Below, piece by piece: positions 32,590 through 42,127 of a stretch of DNA of 64,000 bases. The DNA lies in assembly GCF_014174475.1 (NCBI RefSeq), contig NZ_JACJUD010000001.1, forward strand, positions 806,001 through 870,000, read 5' to 3'. Position 1 is the stretch's first letter; the number at the start of each line of letters is the position of its first letter. A model generated the notes under the pieces. The model saw only the letters and a list, made by a program, of their open reading frames with translations, was not told the origin of the DNA and did no database searches. A program made the translations under genes and the position numbers. This DNA comes from Aquipseudomonas ullengensis (lineage in GTDB: Bacteria; Pseudomonadota; Gammaproteobacteria; Pseudomonadales; Pseudomonadaceae).

Positions 32590-33900
32590 GTGAATCCAAA
32601 CTGGCGTGGTGCCGTGGTGCGCCACCTGTTGTTGCTCCTCGCCGGCTGCGGGCTGCTGGGCCTGATCAGCGGCCAGTACGCCTGGGCCCTGGTGCTCGGC
32701 CTCGGCGCGTACCTGGCCTGGCACGTCAAACAGTTGCTGCGCCTGCACCGCTGGCTGCGCGAGCGCCAACCGGACGAAGCGCCGCCCGAAGGCTACGGCC
32801 TGTGGGGCGAGATATTCGACAACATCTACCACCTGCAACGCCGCGACCAGCGCGTGCGCGGCCGCCTGCAGGCGGTGATCGACCGCGTGCAGGAGTCCAC
32901 CGCAGCCCTGCGTGATGCGGTGATCATGCTCGACAGCGATGGCAACCTGGAGTGGTGGAACCTCGCCGCAGAAACCCTGCTCGGCCTGAAAACCCCGCAG
33001 GACAGCGGCCAGTCGATCGCCAACTTGGTGCGCCATCCGCGCTTCAAGGAATACTTCGACCAAGGCAAGTTCCACGATGCGCTGGAGCTGCCCTCGCCGA
33101 TCAACGACCGCAAGCGCCTGCAGTTCCAGATCACCCAGTACGGCAACCGCGAGCACCTGATGCTGGTGCGCGACGTCACCCGCTTGCACCAGCTGGAGCA
33201 GATGCGCAAAGACTTCGTCGCCAACGTCTCCCATGAGCTGCGCACGCCGCTGACGGTGATCAGCGGCTACCTGGAAACCCTCCTGGACAACGTCGAAAGC
33301 GTCAATCCGCGCTGGCTACGTGCCCTGCAGCAGATGCAGCAGCAAGGCGCGCGCATGCAGAACCTGCTGAATGACCTGCTCCTGCTGGCCAAGCTGGAAG
33401 CCACCGACTATCCCTCCGACAACCTGCCGGTGGCGGTCGACCTGCTGTTGCTGAGCATCAAGAACGACGCCCAGGCGCTGTCCGCCGCGCACAACCACGG
33501 CATCAGCCTGGAGGCCGATGCCAGCCTCAAGCTCAAGGGCAGCGAGGCCGAGCTGCGCAGCGCCTTCTCCAACCTGGTGTTCAACGCGGTGAAGTACTCG
33601 CCGGACGACGGCGAGATCCGCATCCGCTGGTGGCGCGACGAGCAGGGCGCGCACTTCAGCGTTTCCGACAGCGGCATCGGCATCGAGGCCAAGCACCTGC
33701 CGCGCCTGACCGAACGCTTCTACCGGGTCGACTCCAGCCGCGCCGCCAACACCGGCGGCACCGGCCTCGGCCTGGCCATCGTCAAGCACGTGCTGCTGCG
33801 CCACCGCGCCCGCCTGGATATCGCCAGCGTGCCGGGCAAGGGCAGCACCTTCACCTGCCACTTCCCGCCCCAGCAGATCGCCGGCGCCCAGCCGCTCTAA
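32590..33900 (+). CDS. phoR: Phosphate sensor histidine kinase PhoR
   Basis: 436 residues from a GTG start preceded by AAAGGAAG. Two N-terminal membrane segments (about 11-45), a PAS region (about 98-200), HisKA with phospho-accepting His215 in ANVSHELRTPL, and the HATPase (SNLVFNAVKYSPDD, DSGIGIEAKHLPRLTERFYR, NTGGTGLGLAIVKHV). It phosphorylates PhoB when phosphate is scarce; in characterised systems it is controlled by Pst/PhoU, whose genes are not in this window. Confidence 0.97.
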   Translation: MNPNWRGAVVRHLLLLLAGCGLLGLISGQYAWALVLGLGAYLAWHVKQLLRLHRWLRERQPDEAPPEGYGLWGEIFDNIYHLQRRDQRVRGRLQAVIDRVQESTAALRDAVIMLDSDGNLEWWNLAAETLLGLKTPQDSGQSIANLVRHPRFKEYFDQGKFHDALELPSPINDRKRLQFQITQYGNREHLMLVRDVTRLHQLEQMRKDFVANVSHELRTPLTVISGYLETLLDNVESVNPRWLRALQQMQQQGARMQNLLNDLLLLAKLEATDYPSDNLPVAVDLLLLSIKNDAQALSAAHNHGISLEADASLKLKGSEAELRSAFSNLVFNAVKYSPDDGEIRIRWWRDEQGAHFSVSDSGIGIEAKHLPRLTERFYRVDSSRAANTGGTGLGLAIVKHVLLRHRARLDIASVPGKGSTFTCHFPPQQIAGAQPL

Positions 33901-33990
33901 CCTGCGAAAACACCCCGCCGGCCTTTGCGACTTGCAATCGCCGGCGTCAGCCGCCACCCTTTAGCCATCTTTGGTCACCCCTCCCCCCCA

Positions 33991-35331
33991 ATGGACCCTT
34001 CCTCTAGTCACACCGCCGCTACTTATTTCGCCGATATCGGCCTCATGCTGTTCGCCCTGTTCCTCGTCCTGCTCAACGGTTTCTTCGTGGCGGCCGAGTT
34101 CGCCATGGTCAAGCTGCGCTCGACCAAGGTTGAAGCCATTGCCGAGAAAAACGGCTGGCGCGGACACATCCTGCGTACCGTACACAGCCAGCTCGACGCC
34201 TACCTCTCGGCCTGCCAGCTGGGTATCACCCTGGCCTCCCTCGGCCTCGGCTGGGTCGGCGAGCCAGCCTTCGCCGAGTTGCTGACACCACTGCTGAGCG
34301 CCATCGGCATGGAGTCGGAGAAGCTGATCCACGGCATCGCCTTCTTCTTCGCCTTCTTCATCATTTCCTACCTGCACATCGTGGTCGGCGAGCTGGCACC
34401 CAAGTCCTGGGCGATCCGCAAACCCGAGCTGCTGTCGCTGTGGACGGCCGCGCCGCTGTACCTGTTCTACTGGGCCATGTACCCGGCAATCTTCCTGCTC
34501 AACGCCAGCGCCAACGCCATCCTGCGCTTCGCCGGCCAGGGCGAGCCAGGGCCGCACCACGAGCACCACTACAGCCGCGACGAACTCAAGCTGATCCTGC
34601 ACTCCAGCCGCGCCAGCGACCCCAGTGACCAGGACATGCGCGTACTGGCCTCGGCCGTGGAAATGGGCGAGCTGGAAGTGGTCGACTGGGCCAACTCCCG
34701 CGAAGACCTGGTCTACCTCAACAGCGACGCCAAGCTGGACGAAGTGTTCAGCCTGTTCCGCCGCCACAAGTACAGCCGCTTCCCGGTGTACGACGAGGAA
34801 GCCGGCAGCTTCATCGGCCTGCTGCACATCAAGGACCTGCTGCTGCAGCTGTCGCTGCTGGAAATGCTGCCGTCCAAGTTCAAACTGACCGAGCTGCTGC
34901 ACCCGCTGGAACGCGTGACCAAGCACATGCCGCTGTCTTCGCTGCTGGAGCAGTTCCGCCAAGGCGGCGCGCACTTCGCCCTGGTCGAAGAAGCCGATGC
35001 CAAGGTGATCGGCTTCCTGACCATGGAAGACGTGCTAGAAGCCCTGGTGGGCGACATTCAGGACGAACACCACAAGGCCGAGCGCGGCATCCTCGCCTAC
35101 CAGCCGGGCAAGCTGCTGGTGCGTGGCGACACGCCGCTGTTCAAGATCGAACGCCTGCTCGGCATCGACCTTGACCACATCGAGGCCGAGACCCTGGCCG
35201 GGCTGGTCTACGAGAGCCTCAACCGCGTGCCGGAAGAGGAAGAAGTGCTGGAGACCGAAGGCCTGCGCATCATCGTGAAGAAGATGAAAGGACCGAAGAT
35301 CGTGCTGGCCAAGGTGCTCAAGCTGGACTGA
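33991..35331 (+). CDS. CNNM/CorC (hemolysin-like) membrane protein with CBS pair
   Basis: 446 residues: an N-terminal DUF21/CNNM transmembrane domain (LFALFLVLLNGFFVAAEFAM at about 15-34, GIAFFFAFFIISYLHIVVGELAPKS), a tandem CBS domain (about 245-375; YSRFPVYDEEAGSFIGLLHIKDLL) and a CorC/HlyC C-terminal domain (GLVYESLNRVPEEEEVLETEGLRI). The family is implicated in Mg2+ (and Na+) transport; the old hemolysin name is misleading. The open frame starts 22 codons earlier but this ATG fits the family. A homologue follows phoR in other pseudomonads. Confidence 0.88.
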   Translation: MDPSSSHTAATYFADIGLMLFALFLVLLNGFFVAAEFAMVKLRSTKVEAIAEKNGWRGHILRTVHSQLDAYLSACQLGITLASLGLGWVGEPAFAELLTPLLSAIGMESEKLIHGIAFFFAFFIISYLHIVVGELAPKSWAIRKPELLSLWTAAPLYLFYWAMYPAIFLLNASANAILRFAGQGEPGPHHEHHYSRDELKLILHSSRASDPSDQDMRVLASAVEMGELEVVDWANSREDLVYLNSDAKLDEVFSLFRRHKYSRFPVYDEEAGSFIGLLHIKDLLLQLSLLEMLPSKFKLTELLHPLERVTKHMPLSSLLEQFRQGGAHFALVEEADAKVIGFLTMEDVLEALVGDIQDEHHKAERGILAYQPGKLLVRGDTPLFKIERLLGIDLDHIEAETLAGLVYESLNRVPEEEEVLETEGLRIIVKKMKGPKIVLAKVLKLD

Positions 35332-35348
35332 GCAGCGGTTGGCTTCTT

Positions 35349-35385
35349 CCCCTCACCCCAGCCCTCTCCCGACGGGAGGGGGAGC
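35349..35385. repeat. CCCCTCACCCCAGCCCTCTCCC-type dispersed repeat
   Basis: A short dyad (CCCTCTCCC then GGGAGGGGG) that recurs, slightly changed, at 54591-54626. It lies between convergent genes and could act as a terminator-like hairpin. Confidence 0.65.
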
Positions 35386-35446
35386 CAGTCCGAAGTGCTG
35401 CAGAGCACCGAGCCCCTATACCACCTCGCTCAAGCCCCTCTCCCCC

Positions 35447-36232
35447 CTAGCCCGCTCGCTCCGCGCCCTGCTGCAGAAACAGGGCGAACAGCTCGGCGTG
35501 GCTGGCCACCTTGAGCTTGTGGTAGAGGTTGCGCCGGTGCACTTTCACCGTCTCCGGCGAGATGCCCAGGCGCTGGGCGATGGCCTTGCTCGAGAAGCCC
35601 TGCAGGATCAGCCGCGCCGTCTCGCTCTCGCGTTCCGACAGCCCCGCCGTGAAGTGCTCCACCCGCGCCGCAAGTTGCGTCTCCTGCGCCTGGGCCTGCG
35701 CCACGGCACCACCCTGCAACTGCAGATGCCGGCGCATCGCCGCCAGCACCCAGTCGCGCACGCACAGCAGCGCCCCCAACTGTTCCGCGCGTAATGGCTG
35801 ATGGCTGCCGAGGGACAGGCCGAACACCACGCCCTCGTGGTTGAGGATGAACTGCAGCTCGTCACGCCCGACCACCCGCTGGAAATAGCTCTGGTAGTAC
35901 TCGCTCTGGCGGAACTGGTCCGGGGCGATGTGCTCCAGCCAGTGCAGGCCATCGGCGATGCCGGCGCAGGCCGCCTGGTAGAACGGATCGAGCAGGTACA
36001 TGCCGTTGCAGTAGTCGCGCAGCTCATCGCCATCGGCCGGACCGCTGAAGTCGAAATCGGCCAGCACCTGCGGCACCCGCTCGCGGGCCATCAGCACCAC
36101 CAGCGCATTGTCCGCCGGCAGCAACAGCCGCAGGGTATCCACCAGGCTGCGCCAGAAACCCTCACTACCGATGGCCGCGAACACCCCGGCCAGGCCCTGG
36201 TGCATGGGTAATTCCTTGAGCAACGCCTGCAC
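35447..36232 (-). CDS. LuxR-type transcriptional regulator
   Basis: 261 residues from a GTG. An N-terminal regulatory part of no recognised ligand type (with DPFYQAACAGIADGLHWLEHI) and a C-terminal LuxR helix-turn-helix (LSERESETARLILQGFSSKAIAQRLGISPETVKVHRRNLYHKL, about 196-238). An alternative ATG at 36205 also has an AAGGA site and would shorten it by nine residues. It is divergent from a polyamine-binding-protein gene, which is its likely target. Confidence 0.85.
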   Translation of the reverse strand: MQALLKELPMHQGLAGVFAAIGSEGFWRSLVDTLRLLLPADNALVVLMARERVPQVLADFDFSGPADGDELRDYCNGMYLLDPFYQAACAGIADGLHWLEHIAPDQFRQSEYYQSYFQRVVGRDELQFILNHEGVVFGLSLGSHQPLRAEQLGALLCVRDWVLAAMRRHLQLQGGAVAQAQAQETQLAARVEHFTAGLSERESETARLILQGFSSKAIAQRLGISPETVKVHRRNLYHKLKVASHAELFALFLQQGAERAG

Positions 36233-36339
36233 GACCTACCCCTTTCGAGTAACCCTTGGTGGGAATTGGTGACGGCGCCACCGCGCCCTAGTCTGAGCCT
36301 GCCCGGACGACTCGCGTCCCACCGCAGGAGTACTCCATC

Positions 36340-37443
36340 ATGCTTCGCCGCTCCACCTTGCTCAACCTCGGCCTGGTCACCAGCCTGTGCAGCGGCCTGG
36401 CCAGCGCCGCCAGCGACGTACCCAGCGTGCATGTCTACAACTGGTACGACTACATAGGCCCGACCACCCTCAAGGACTTCCAGCGCGACAGCGGCATCCT
36501 GCCGGTCTACGACACGTTCGACAGTGGCGAGGTGCTGGAAGCCAAGATGCTCACCGGGCACAGCGGTTATGACGTGGTGGTCGCCAGCAACTTCATCCTG
36601 CCGGGGCTGATCAAGGCCGGTGCCATCCAGAAGCTCGACCGCAGCCAGTTGCCCAACCTGCCGCACCTCAACCCCGTGCTGCTGGAAAAGCTGCGCGCCA
36701 ACGACCCTGACAACCTCTACGCCGTGCCCTACCTGTGGGGCACCGACGGCCTCGGCTACAACGTCGACAAGATCAAGGCGGCCCTCGGCGAGGACGCCCC
36801 GGTGAACTCCTGGGACCTGCTGTTCAAGGAAGACAACCTGGCCAAGCTCAGCCAGTGCGGCGTGGCGCTGCTCGATGCGCCCGCCGAGATCATGCCGATC
36901 GCCCTGCACTACCTCGGCCTGCCGCCCAACAGCAGCAACCCCGAGGACTACAAGAAGGCCCAGGCGCTACTGCTCAAGCTGCGGCCCTACATCACCTATT
37001 TCGACTCGTCGAAGATCCAGAGCGACCTGAGCAACGGCGACATCTGCCTGGCCCTGACCTGGTCCGGCACGGTGCACAGCGCCAAGCAGGCCGCCGAGGA
37101 AGCCGGCAAGGGCGTGCGGGTGGAATACAGCATCCCGGTGGAGGGCGCGCCGCTGTGGATCGACAACCTGGTGCTGGTCAACGACAGCCCACGTCCCGCC
37201 AACGGCCTGGCCTTCATCAACTACCTGCTGCGCCCCGAAGTGGTCGCCCCGGCCACCGACTGGATCATGACCGCCAACGCCAACCGCGACGCCACTGCGC
37301 TGGTCACCGCCGCCGTGCGCGACAACCCGGGCATCTACCCGCCGCCGGAGGTGATGGCCAAGCTGTTCATCCTGCAACCGCAAAGCCACGCCATCGAGCG
37401 AGTGCGTACCCGCGCCTGGAGCAACATCAAAAGCGGCCATTGA
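36340..37443 (+). CDS. Polyamine (PotF/SpuD-like) periplasmic binding protein
   Basis: 367 residues, with a signal peptide (about 1-23, ending ASA) followed by VPSVHVYNWYDYIGPTTLKDF, the usual start of PotF/SpuD/SpuE proteins. The polyamine-pocket features YDVVVASNF, YLWGTDGLGYN and GAPLWIDNLVLV are present. It should bind putrescine- or spermidine-like ligands for an ABC importer, but no potGHI genes are adjacent. A P1-family peptidase gene follows by 72 bp. Confidence 0.87.
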   Translation: MLRRSTLLNLGLVTSLCSGLASAASDVPSVHVYNWYDYIGPTTLKDFQRDSGILPVYDTFDSGEVLEAKMLTGHSGYDVVVASNFILPGLIKAGAIQKLDRSQLPNLPHLNPVLLEKLRANDPDNLYAVPYLWGTDGLGYNVDKIKAALGEDAPVNSWDLLFKEDNLAKLSQCGVALLDAPAEIMPIALHYLGLPPNSSNPEDYKKAQALLLKLRPYITYFDSSKIQSDLSNGDICLALTWSGTVHSAKQAAEEAGKGVRVEYSIPVEGAPLWIDNLVLVNDSPRPANGLAFINYLLRPEVVAPATDWIMTANANRDATALVTAAVRDNPGIYPPPEVMAKLFILQPQSHAIERVRTRAWSNIKSGH

Positions 37444-37515
37444 GATCGCCCGTCATGCCCGCGCAGCGCCCATCCGGCCTGCGCTTTCAAGCCCCAACTG
37501 CCAGAGACTGTTTGT

Positions 37516-38625
37516 ATGAAACCACGTGCCCGCGATCTGGGAATCACCATCGGCCAGCTGCAACCCGGCCCGTTCAATGCCATCACCGACGTACCCGGCG
37601 TGCGCGTCGGCCATGCCACCGTGCAAGGCCTGGCCGCCAACGGCAAGACCATCAACACCGGCGTCACCCTGATCGAGCCACGCCCGGCGGCCGCTCACCT
37701 GCACCCCTGTTTCGCCGGCGTGCACGTGCTCAATGGCAACGGCGACGCCAGTGGCCTGGAATGGATCCGCGAGGCCGGCCTGCTGAGCAGCCCGGTGGCC
37801 TTCACCAACACCCACAGCGTGGGCACCGTGCGTGACGCGCTGATCGCCCTGGAGCGCGCCGAAAACAGCGACGAGCAGCGCCTGTACTGGAACATGCCGG
37901 TGGTGCTGGAAACCTTCGACGGCCTGCTCAACGACATCAACGGCTTCCATGTGCAGATCGAGCACGTCGCCGCCGCCCAGCAGGCCGCCAAAAGCGGGCC
38001 GGTCACAGAAGGGGCCATCGGTGGCGGCACCGGGATGATCTGCCATGAACTCAAGGGCGGCAGCGGCACCGCCTCGCGGCGCCTGAGCGCCGAACAGGGC
38101 GGCTGGACCGTCGGCGCCATCGTCCAGGCCAACCACGGCAAGCGCCGCGAGCTGCGGGTCGACGGTTATCCGGTGGGCCGCTACCTGGCCGAGACGCCTT
38201 CGCCCTTTGCCCAGGCCGCCCTGCCGCATCCAGGCATGGGTTCGATCGTGGTCTGCCTGGCCACCGATGCGCCGTTGCTGCCGCACCAGTGCACGCGCCT
38301 GGCCCAACGCGCCAGCCTCGGCATCGCCCGCACCGGCGGCGGCAACGAGGATTGCAGCGGCGACCTGTTCATCGCCTTCGCCACCGGCAATGCACTGACC
38401 CCGACCGACTATGCGCGCAAGGGCGCCTTCACCCAGACGCTGCAGATGGTCAACAACGACCACCTCAGCGAACTGTTCCTGGCCGCCACCGAGGCCGTGG
38501 AAGAGGCCATCATCAACGCCCTGCTGGCCGCCAGTGACACCAGCGGCAACGGCCATCAGGTCAAGGCGCTGACCGCTGAAGCGATGCTCGAAGGGCTGCG
38601 CCAGGCGGGTTGGTCGGCGCAGTAG
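37516..38625 (+). CDS. P1 (DmpA/BapA-type) aminopeptidase
   Basis: 369 residues matching the self-cleaving DmpA/BapA Ntn-hydrolase family: start ITDVPGVRVGHATVQG, the NTHSVGTVRDAL block, EGAIGGGTGMICHELKGG, and the likely cleavage/nucleophile site Gly242-Ser243 in GMGSIVVCLATDAPLL. After autoproteolysis Ser243 would become the N-terminal nucleophile. Known members cleave N-terminal D- or beta-amino acids or small amides. No signal peptide is seen. It follows the PotF-like gene, which suggests a shared peptide or amide substrate, but this is inference. Confidence 0.88.
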   Translation: MKPRARDLGITIGQLQPGPFNAITDVPGVRVGHATVQGLAANGKTINTGVTLIEPRPAAAHLHPCFAGVHVLNGNGDASGLEWIREAGLLSSPVAFTNTHSVGTVRDALIALERAENSDEQRLYWNMPVVLETFDGLLNDINGFHVQIEHVAAAQQAAKSGPVTEGAIGGGTGMICHELKGGSGTASRRLSAEQGGWTVGAIVQANHGKRRELRVDGYPVGRYLAETPSPFAQAALPHPGMGSIVVCLATDAPLLPHQCTRLAQRASLGIARTGGGNEDCSGDLFIAFATGNALTPTDYARKGAFTQTLQMVNNDHLSELFLAATEAVEEAIINALLAASDTSGNGHQVKALTAEAMLEGLRQAGWSAQ

Positions 38626-38664
38626 GTTGGGCTGACGCAGGGGGATAGCTTGGCGCTGCCGGCC

Positions 38665-38809
38665 CTGGGTCCCCGCCTGCGCGAGGACGACGGGGCTTTG
38701 AGATTTGCTGGCTCTGCCATGGCGTTGTAGCGGGCATGTAGGCCGCTAGAGGGCTATTCCTGCACCCTTCACTCCCCAGCCCGTCGTCCTCGCGCAGGCG
38801 GGGACCCAG
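38665..38809. repeat. REP-like perfect 30-bp inverted repeat pair
   Basis: Arms 38665-38694 and 38780-38809 are perfect reverse complements over 30 bp; each contains GGTCCCCGCCTGCGCGAGG, which is itself partly palindromic. Relatives occur at 42208-42278, 47811-47918, 58353-58460 and 58561-58590. Confidence 0.85.
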
Positions 38810-38898
38810 TGGGGTCAGCACAGAAGCCGGAGCCTCAAATAGGTTAGGGCGCGGAGCGCAGCGGCGAAGCCCAACGCGAACCGGCGTCGGACCGCCCC

Positions 38899-38993
38899 CT
38901 ACGCCGCCACCGCCTGCGCGACCTTACCGGCCAGGATCAACTCCGCGCCTTCTCACCGATCATGATGCACGGCGCGTTGGTGTTGCTGCTGAC
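38899..38993 (-). pseudogene. Decayed C-terminus of a GMC-family oxidoreductase
   Basis: Translated leftward, one frame reads VSSNTNAPCIMIGEKA, and after a one-base shift the next continues AELILAGKVAQAVAA and stops (38899-38901). Together they match the conserved C-terminus of choline-dehydrogenase-like flavoproteins (SSNTNAPTIMIGEKAAELILA pattern). Nothing upstream restores the rest, so only about 32 codons of a deleted gene remain. Confidence 0.75.
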
Positions 38994-39068
38994 GGGAACG
39001 CCTCTCCCTTATGCCTCAGATTCCTGACTACACTTTCAACTTCATTCAAAAACGTAGAGGGAGTTCTC

Positions 39069-40364
39069 ATGAGGAGAACCATATTTGCCGCGTCTCTGCT
39101 TTCACTAGCGATTCCAGCTTTTGCCCAGATACCGGACAAAGTCGCAGAAGACGCCTACATCTATGCCTACTCGATCGACGAGGCCTACAAGTTTTTCTAT
39201 GAAACGGCGGTCAAGACCGACACGCCCCTGAACCGCTTCCAAAACATCCGGCATCTGGCCGATGACACTTACAGTGATCACCCGACCATCAACAACGATA
39301 CCCTGCACCTCATGGGCTGGCTGGATGTGGCTGCCGAGCCAGTGATTGTCAGCGTTCCAGACATGGACAAAGGGCGTTACTGGATTCTGCACACGATGGA
39401 CATGGGCCACTACACAACGTCGATGATCGGCTCGCGCACCCACGGTACAAAAGGCGGCCAATTCATGTTCGCGGCCACCGACTGGAAAGGAGATGTACCG
39501 GCGAGTGTTGACGAAGTGGTTCGGGTCGACTCCAACCTGATCAAGCTCATGGGCAGGATCATGGCTACCGGGCCTGAAGATGAAAAAGCAGCGCTCAACT
39601 ACATGGATGAGTGGAACGTGCGCACACTCTCAGCCTACCTGGGCTTGCCGGGGCCGAAAGAAAAGCAGCGCACCTACCCCGACCCGGAAAAGACCAACTG
39701 GCTACAACGGGTTAACTTCGTCCTCTGCGACGGCAGCATGGGCAAGGCTGATAAAAAGTGGCTGGATCAGTTCACTTCGGTGGGGCTGAAACCGTGCAAG
39801 GAAGACTTCACCAAGGATCAGCTCGCCGCCGCGAAGAAAGGCGAAGAACTGGGTATGGCGCACATCAAGGAACTGGCGCCGAAGATGAACGACTCCGGAA
39901 AGTTGCTGGGCACCCGTGAACAACTCGGCGATGGCGCTCGCGAACTGTTCGCGGAAGGGACTTACATCGGACAGTGGGGCCTGCCACCAGAGGAAAGTGT
40001 CTACCTCAAGGCAGAAACCGGCAGCGACGGTAAACCTCTGAATGGTTCCAACGGCAAGAAGTACCGCATCCACCTCAAGGCGCCGGATGTCAGTCAGTTC
40101 TGGTCATTCACTGTGTATGCGTCCGACAACCGACTCATGGCCCATAACGATCTTAATCGCCACAGTCGCGGCGACCGGACACTGAAGCCTGACGCTGACG
40201 GGATGTACACCATCGAACTGGCCGCTAAAGGCGACGCCAGCAATCCTCACTTCCTGCCGATCCCGGAAAAGGACGCCTACATCATCTTGCGCATGTATGG
40301 CCCAAGCAAAGATGTGCAGAAAGGCAGCTATAAATTCCCGCCTATCGAGGTGGTCAAGCCCTGA
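39069..40364 (+). CDS. Secreted DUF1254/DUF1214 protein
   Basis: 431 residues with a signal peptide (MRRTIFAASLLSLAIPAFAQ). An N-terminal DUF1254 domain (about 25-150; DAYIYAYSIDEAYKFFYET, NNDTLHLMGWLDVAAEPVIV) and a C-terminal DUF1214 domain (about 300-420; KYRIHLKAPDVSQFWSFTVYA, NDLNRHSRGDRTLKPDADG). The function of the family is not established. Codon use is less GC-biased than in neighbours, suggesting later acquisition. No operon partners. Confidence 0.88.
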   Translation: MRRTIFAASLLSLAIPAFAQIPDKVAEDAYIYAYSIDEAYKFFYETAVKTDTPLNRFQNIRHLADDTYSDHPTINNDTLHLMGWLDVAAEPVIVSVPDMDKGRYWILHTMDMGHYTTSMIGSRTHGTKGGQFMFAATDWKGDVPASVDEVVRVDSNLIKLMGRIMATGPEDEKAALNYMDEWNVRTLSAYLGLPGPKEKQRTYPDPEKTNWLQRVNFVLCDGSMGKADKKWLDQFTSVGLKPCKEDFTKDQLAAAKKGEELGMAHIKELAPKMNDSGKLLGTREQLGDGARELFAEGTYIGQWGLPPEESVYLKAETGSDGKPLNGSNGKKYRIHLKAPDVSQFWSFTVYASDNRLMAHNDLNRHSRGDRTLKPDADGMYTIELAAKGDASNPHFLPIPEKDAYIILRMYGPSKDVQKGSYKFPPIEVVKP

Positions 40365-40429
40365 CTGTCTCGCTGTTCCGGTAACTGACCTTCCCCCCCT
40401 GCCAGCTACCGGGCAGCTTCACTCAAAAT

Positions 40430-40457
40430 GATCGTTCCCACGCTCCGCGTGGGATCC
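40430..40457. repeat. GATCGTTCCCACGC-type dispersed dyad
   Basis: GATCGTTCCCACG-CTC-CGCGTGGGATC is a short hairpin of a repeat family common in Pseudomonas intergenic DNA. A more diverged copy lies at 49085-49128. It stands between convergent genes. Confidence 0.65.
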
Positions 40458-40470
40458 ATCACCAAAAGCC

Positions 40471-41307
40471 TCAGTGCACTTCAGCCAGGTCGTCGTGCAG
40501 CAGGCCGAGGATCTGCCGCTTCATGTCGATGAATTCTGGCTCCATGACCACGTCGAGGGTGCGCGGACGGGCGATCGGCACATCGAGGATCTGCTTGATC
40601 CGCCCCGGTCGCGCGCCCATCACGTAGACGCGGTCACCGAGCAGCACCGCTTCGTCGATGTCGTGGGTGACGAACACCACGGTCTTCTTGCTGTGGCCCC
40701 ACACGCGCAGCAAGAGCTGCTGCATCTGCAGGCGAGTCTGGCTGTCGAGGGCGCCGAAGGGTTCGTCCATCAGCAGGATCTGCGGGTCGTTGGCCAGCGC
40801 GCGGGCAATCGCCACGCGCTGCATCATGCCGCCGGAGAGCTGCTTGGGAAAATGCCCGGCGAAGTTCTTCAGGCCGACTTCGCCCAGGTAGTGCTCGACG
40901 ATGGTGTTGATCTCGTTCGACGGCAGGCCACGGCGCTTGAGGCCGAACTCGACGTTCTGGCGTACGGTCAGCCAGGGGAACAGGGTGTAGCTCTGGAACA
41001 CCATGCCACGGTCGGCGCCCGGCCCTTCGACCTTCTGCCCGCCCACGTAGATCTCGCCTTCGCTGGGTTCGGCCAGGCCGGCGGTGAGGTACAGCAGGCT
41101 CGACTTGCCGCAGCCGGAAGGCCCGACGATCACCGCGAACTGCTGGTCCGGCACCTCGAAGGACACCTGGTCCAGGGCGGTGAAGGTCTCGCCTTTGGGC
41201 GACTGGTAGCGCAGGCTGACTTTATCCACCCGCAGACGGGCCGGCACGTCAGCGTATTCGCTCAGCGCGGGCATGGTGTATGGCTTGGTCACGGCTAGTG
41301 CGCCCAT
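40471..41307 (-). CDS. ABC transporter ATPase (nitrate/taurine type)
   Basis: 278 residues: Walker [11 protein letters not shown] (61-70), signature LSGGM (157-161), Walker B ILLMDEP (177-183) and H-loop His215 in [10 protein letters not shown]. It belongs to the SsuB/TauB/NrtD class that powers uptake of sulfonates, nitrate and similar small molecules. Its start lies inside the end of the permease gene (13-bp overlap). Confidence 0.92.
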   Translation of the reverse strand: MGALAVTKPYTMPALSEYADVPARLRVDKVSLRYQSPKGETFTALDQVSFEVPDQQFAVIVGPSGCGKSSLLYLTAGLAEPSEGEIYVGGQKVEGPGADRGMVFQSYTLFPWLTVRQNVEFGLKRRGLPSNEINTIVEHYLGEVGLKNFAGHFPKQLSGGMMQRVAIARALANDPQILLMDEPFGALDSQTRLQMQQLLLRVWGHSKKTVVFVTHDIDEAVLLGDRVYVMGARPGRIKQILDVPIARPRTLDVVMEPEFIDMKRQILGLLHDDLAEVH

Positions 41308-42098
41308 GCGGCAATCCTCAGTCGAAGCAGACGGAACAATTGGTCGGTGATCAGCCCGAGCAGGCCGATGATGGCGATGGCGAGGAAGATCACGTCGACC
41401 TGGAAGCCACGCATGGCCTTGAGGCTGATGTAGCCGAGGCCGCTGCTGGCCGCGACCAGTTCGGCCACCACCAGGTAGGTCCAGGCCCAGCCCATGGTCA
41501 CGCGCAGGGTGTCCAGCACGCCGGGCAGCGCCGCTGGGCCAAGCACATGGAAGATCACGTCGCGGCGGTTGGCGCCGAGGGTGTAGCTGGCGTTGATCAG
41601 GTCCTTGGACACGCCTTTCGACACGTCGGCGATCATCACCAGTTGCTGGAAGAACACGCCGAAGATGATCACCGCCACGCGCTGCTCCAGGCCGATGCCG
41701 ATCCACAGGATGAACAGCGGTACGAAGGAGGTCACCGGCAGGTAGCGGATGAAGTTGACCAGCGGCTCGATCAGCGCCTGGACGATACGGAAGCTGCCCA
41801 TCAGCAGGCCCAGCGGCACCGCCACCAGGGACGAGACGATGAAGCCGATCATCACCACTTCGATGCTCGCCCACACATGCTTGCCCAGGGTGCCATCGCC
41901 CCCCAGGCGCACGGCGGCGGCGACGACATCACCGGGCGTCGGCAGGAACATCGACGGCACCACGCCGCCGTAGGACAGACCGGCCCACAGACCGATCACC
42001 AGTAACCAGCACAGGGTGCTGGCACCCAGAATGAGTTGGCCAGGCAGCTCGACCTTGGGGGTCAGGCAGCGTTGCAGCCAGGATTTCTGTGTGGCCAT
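41295..42098 (-). CDS. ABC transporter permease (nitrate/taurine type)
   Basis: 267 residues from the ATG with GGAGGTGGT upstream; about six hydrophobic helices and the permease loop INASYTLGANRRDVIFHVLGPAALPGV (EAA motif). Member of the SsuC/TauC class. The coding frame extends 35 codons upstream without typical sequence. It sits between binding-protein and ATPase genes, all leftward. Confidence 0.92.
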   Translation of the reverse strand: MATQKSWLQRCLTPKVELPGQLILGASTLCWLLVIGLWAGLSYGGVVPSMFLPTPGDVVAAAVRLGGDGTLGKHVWASIEVVMIGFIVSSLVAVPLGLLMGSFRIVQALIEPLVNFIRYLPVTSFVPLFILWIGIGLEQRVAVIIFGVFFQQLVMIADVSKGVSKDLINASYTLGANRRDVIFHVLGPAALPGVLDTLRVTMGWAWTYLVVAELVAASSGLGYISLKAMRGFQVDVIFLAIAIIGLLGLITDQLFRLLRLRIAAWAH

Positions 42099-42127
42099 GA
42101 CCACCTCCACATCAACAGCAGGAATGT

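Larger units (their letters stand above)
38626..39068. other. Gene-poor spacer with repeats and a gene remnant
   Basis: 443 bases holding a 145-bp inverted-repeat pair (38665-38809), a 95-bp decayed GMC-oxidoreductase tail (38899-38993), and the promoter region of the DUF1254 gene. No intact gene is seen. Confidence 0.8.
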
